NCBI GenBank assembly: GCA_020849615.1
Contig: JADLFW010000024.1
Location: 1-64,000 of the forward strand
DNA: 64,000 bases
From: Phycisphaerales bacterium
Lineage (GTDB): Bacteria; Planctomycetota; Phycisphaerae; Phycisphaerales; UBA1924
Direction: 5' to 3'
Under the pieces are notes generated by a model. It worked only from the letters and a program-made list of their open reading frames with translations. It did not search any database and had not been told where the DNA came from. A program made the position numbers and the translations under genes. Positions 61,248 to 64,000 of this stretch are shown here, piece after piece (within the stretch, counting starts at the first letter, position 1; each line of letters opens with the position of its first letter).

Positions 61248-64000
61248 CTACTTACCGATACGGTCGATGAGTTCCTGCGCACGGGCGCGATGGGAATCCT
61301 TCAGCTTGAGCTGGCCCGCATCGGCCTGGCGGATGAGGTTGGCGGCGGCGGCCTTGGCCCGGCCCTTGTCGCCGGTGGCTTCGAGGGCTTGGGCCTCGGT
61401 GAGGGCGGCCTCGCCGGAGGTGCGGTCGAGGGGGATGGCCCGGCGGACGGTTTCGAGGGCTTCCTGAGCCTGGCCCGCGCGGAGCAGGGCGATGGCGAGG
61501 GTCTGGAGGGTGCTGGAGCGTGCGGGGGCCGGGGCGGCGGCGGCCTGGGCGAGCTCGCTGGCCCGGCGGGCGAGGGCGAGGGGCTCGTTGGCGGGGGCAT
61601 TCTGCTGAAGGAGGAGGTAGGCGAGGTTGTTCATGGCGATCCAGTGATCGGGGACTTTGCGGAGGGCCCGGCGGTACATGGCCTCGGCATCGGCGGGTCG
61701 CTGGGTTTCTTCGTAGAGGGAAGCGGCGAGGATGAGTTCATCGGTGGAGGTCTGCTCGGAGGCGAGGAGGGGCTCGAGGAGGGTGATGGCGGCCAGATAG
61801 TCCTGACTCGACCTGGACCTGTAGGCGAGGTTGGTGAACGCTTCGGCGAGTCGGCCCGGGCCATCGGGGGACTGTGAGAGTGTTGGGCGGAGTGATTCGA
61901 GCCAATCGCGGGCGGCGTCGGTGGGGACGGCCTCAGCGCCGGCGATTCGGGCGACGGTTTCGGGCCAGCCCGGCTCGCCGGGGTCACGCCGGGAGGCGGC
62001 CTCGCGGGCCTGCTTCACGTTGCCGATCTGGGCGTAGCAGGAGACGAGGGAGGCCCAGAGCTCGGGGGGGATGTCGCGGGCGTCGGCCTTGTGGCGGTCG
62101 GCGAGGGGATCGAGGAGTGCAGCGGCGGCGGCGGTGCGGCCTTCGCGGATCTCGATGCGGGCGAGGGTGATGGCGGGCTCGAGGGGGTCGGCGGAGAGGG
62201 ATTGCCAGCGCTGCGCTGCGGCGCGGGCCTCGGGCGCGGGCCCGGCCTGCAGGAGCGTGGTGGCCTCCAGTCGCGCCGCGGCGGCGGATCTGGGGTTTGC
62301 GGAGGCGGCGGCGCGGGCGGCGGCGAGGGCCTGGTCAACATCGCCGATCTCGATCAGGTTGCGGATGAGGAACTGCCACGCGAGGACGAGTTCGGGCCCG
62401 GCCGCGGTGATCTTGCGGAGGCGGTTGATGAACTCCTGTTTCTGTGAGGGATTCTGATCGAACCAGCGCGCCGCTTCGGCGAGATCGCGGGCGGGCCCGG
62501 CGGGGATGGATTCGATGACGGCCTGTTGCTGGGGGGCGGTGAGGGGCTGAGTTCTGGAGAGGGCGACGGCGTCAACGGCGTCGAGTTCTTTGGAGTTCAG
62601 GCCGCGGGCGCGGGCCTGGGCGACGGTCTGGAGTGCCTGGTCGGGGTGTGAGCGGCGGAGGAGGAAGCGGGCGAGTTCGACGTAGGGATCGGCGGCCTGG
62701 GCGTCGGTTACGGATTGGCGGAGGGCCTGCTCGGCCTCGGGCAAGCGGCCCGCGCGTTCGAGGAGGCGGGCGCGGTCGATGGCGGCGGCGGGGGTTGCGG
62801 CGTCGGGGCGTGAATCGATGAGCGAGAGAGCGCGGTCGGGCTGGCCCGCATCGACGAGGAGCATGGCGGCGTTGAGGAGTCGCTCGCGGGGAAGGCCCGG
62901 CTGGGTGAGGACGATGTCGATGAGCTTGATGGCGGGGTCGGGCTGGCCCTGGGCGAGGAGGACGCCGGCGAGGGTGAGCTGGTCATCGGGGGCGCCGTTG
63001 GCGGCGAGGGCTTCGAGGTCTTTCTTGGCGAGATCGGGGAGGCGGAACTCGGCGAGGAGGCGTGCGCGGGCGCGGCGGAGGTCGGGGGTGATGTTGGGGA
63101 TCTCGGCGAACTGCTGGAGGCGGGCGCGGGCGTCATCGCGCCGGCCCGTGCGTTTGAGGAGGTCGATGAGCCTGGGGTAGAGGGAGGGGGGCGAGTCGGG
63201 GGCATCGACGGCGCGGGTGAGGTACTCGACGGCGGCGGGTTCATCCTTGAGGATGAGCATCCATTCGCTGAGGAGGGTGAGGGCCTGGGCGTTGCGGGGA
63301 TCATCGCGCACGATGCGGGTGAGCCCGACGACGGCTTCCTGGGCCTTGGCGGGTTCGGGGTGGAAGGTGAGGAGGCGGCTGGCCTCGGCGAGGCGCCACT
63401 CGATGCCGCGCTCGCCGGTGGCGGCCCGGAGGCGTTGCACGGCGGATTCGATGAGGGCGGCGTCGGTCCAGGCGAGGGGCTGGTCGAGCACGCCCAGCTG
63501 GGCTGAGGCGAGTTTGGGGTGCTGAGAGGAGATATCGCGGAGGATCTCGCGGGCTTCTTCCTGCGATCCGGTATCGGCGAGGATGCGGGCCTGCGCGAAG
63601 CGGAAGGGCAGGGCGTCGGGCCCGGACTGGCCGGCGGCGGCAGTGCGGAGGAGGCCGAGGGCTTCATCACGCCGGCCCGCGCTGGCGGCATCGGCGGCGC
63701 GGGCGAGGGTGGAATCGGCGTTGGGCCCGGCGCTGTCGGCGGCGGCGAGGAGGGGCTGCCAGCCGTCGAGTTTGGCGGCGCGGATGCGCTGGGCGGCCTG
63801 GATGAGAAGGCCCGGCGGGGGCAGGGTGGGCAGGGCGCCGAGGGCATCGACGGCGGAGAGGACGCCGGGCTGGTCGGAGCGGGCGGCGGCGGCACGGATG
63901 CGGAGGCAGATGGCCTCGCCGCAGAGGAGGTCGCGGGATTCGAGTTCGGCGAGGAGCGGCGTGAGAAGAGCGGAGCGATCGGGGGCGGGGCCTTCGAGTT
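61248..64000 (-). CDS. TPR-repeat protein, 5' end beyond the window
   Basis: The frame is open from the stop at 61248 to the window edge (at least 917 residues), so the start lies outside. The protein is built of tetratricopeptide repeats, for example MYRRALRKVPDHWIAMNNLAYLLLQ and ALTLLSEWMLILKDEPAAVEYLTRAV-like units, shown here as AMYRRALRKVPDHW and EPAAVEYLTRAV. It is rich in Ala, Arg and Pro, with no membrane segment in the visible part. TPR proteins serve as interaction scaffolds; the partner is unknown. A GTG at 63491 is internal, because the TPR pattern continues upstream of it (for example AREILRDISSQHPKLASAQL). Confidence 0.85.
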   Translation of the reverse strand, partial: LEGPAPDRSALLTPLLAELESRDLLCGEAICLRIRAAAARSDQPGVLSAVDALGALPTLPPPGLLIQAAQRIRAAKLDGWQPLLAAADSAGPNADSTLARAADAASAGRRDEALGLLRTAAAGQSGPDALPFRFAQARILADTGSQEEAREILRDISSQHPKLASAQLGVLDQPLAWTDAALIESAVQRLRAATGERGIEWRLAEASRLLTFHPEPAKAQEAVVGLTRIVRDDPRNAQALTLLSEWMLILKDEPAAVEYLTRAVDAPDSPPSLYPRLIDLLKRTGRRDDARARLQQFAEIPNITPDLRRARARLLAEFRLPDLAKKDLEALAANGAPDDQLTLAGVLLAQGQPDPAIKLIDIVLTQPGLPRERLLNAAMLLVDAGQPDRALSLIDSRPDAATPAAAIDRARLLERAGRLPEAEQALRQSVTDAQAADPYVELARFLLRRSHPDQALQTVAQARARGLNSKELDAVDAVALSRTQPLTAPQQQAVIESIPAGPARDLAEAARWFDQNPSQKQEFINRLRKITAAGPELVLAWQFLIRNLIEIGDVDQALAAARAAASANPRSAAAARLEATTLLQAGPAPEARAAAQRWQSLSADPLEPAITLARIEIREGRTAAAAALLDPLADRHKADARDIPPELWASLVSCYAQIGNVKQAREAASRRDPGEPGWPETVARIAGAEAVPTDAARDWLESLRPTLSQSPDGPGRLAEAFTNLAYRSRSSQDYLAAITLLEPLLASEQTSTDELILAASLYEETQRPADAEAMYRRALRKVPDHWIAMNNLAYLLLQQNAPANEPLALARRASELAQAAAAPAPARSSTLQTLAIALLRAGQAQEALETVRRAIPLDRTSGEAALTEAQALEATGDKGRAKAAAANLIRQADAGQLKLKDSHRARAQELIDRIGK

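Noticed and set aside
61173-61877. A 234-codon Gly-rich + strand frame
   Set aside because: It is the antisense of the TPR gene, whose minus-strand frame has clear repeat structure.

Overview
The window is about 70% G+C and looks like chromosome from a planctomycete, most likely of the Phycisphaerae. I infer this from content: secreted proteins with PEP-CTERM-like tails, zinc-ribbon membrane proteins of the CxxC...CPECG type, a long DUF58/vWA/squalene-cyclase-repeat operon of the kind seen in planctomycetes, a complete-looking complex I block, meso-diaminopimelate-type peptidoglycan genes, and intergenic DNA full of short palindromic and tandem repeats. No rRNA, phage, insertion sequence or CRISPR array was seen. 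One tRNA (Glu, UUC) is present.

Layout. 0-4 kb: repeat cluster, a membrane-anchored thioredoxin-like protein, three paralogous six-cysteine Kazal-like secreted proteins, and a zinc-ribbon membrane protein. 4-9 kb: lexA, a long gene-free stretch, dprA, a lipoprotein and a SpoIID-like protein. 9-14.7 kb: queA followed by murE-murF-mraY on the + strand. 14.7-27.6 kb: a seven-gene minus-strand operon with ATGA couplings (DUF58, BatA-like, vWA, very large coiled-coil membrane protein, Q-rich protein, prenyltransferase-repeat protein, NPCBM-like protein). 27.8-45.4 kb: mostly minus-strand housekeeping genes (glmS, a Gfo/Idh oxidoreductase, trxA, folP, ftsK, an aldehyde dehydrogenase), a beta-helix protein, and comM on the + strand. 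45.5-52.7 kb: nuoJKLMN, the membrane arm of complex I without its other subunits. 53.1-57.7 kb: an HTH-like protein, pgsA-pgpA and two small membrane proteins, a receiver/anti-sigma-kinase-like fusion, nadD and tRNA-Glu. 57.8-61.2 kb: three paralogous PEP-CTERM-like proteins plus a degraded fourth copy, ending in an A+T-rich gene-free patch. 61.2-64 kb: a TPR protein truncated by the window end.

Three things stand out. (1) The + strand is C-rich up to about 53.96 kb and G-rich from about 54.0 kb, regardless of gene direction; this is the polarity expected at a replication origin or at an inversion junction. (2) The three PEP-CTERM paralogues carry a Cys plus a downstream QxAIW motif, the signature of internal thioester (TQXA/TED) adhesin domains. 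(3) Repeat families with exact periods (7, 8, 12 and 30 bp) sit between genes and also inside conserved genes (comM, nuoM, nuoL, the DUF58 gene), where they encode low-complexity linkers.
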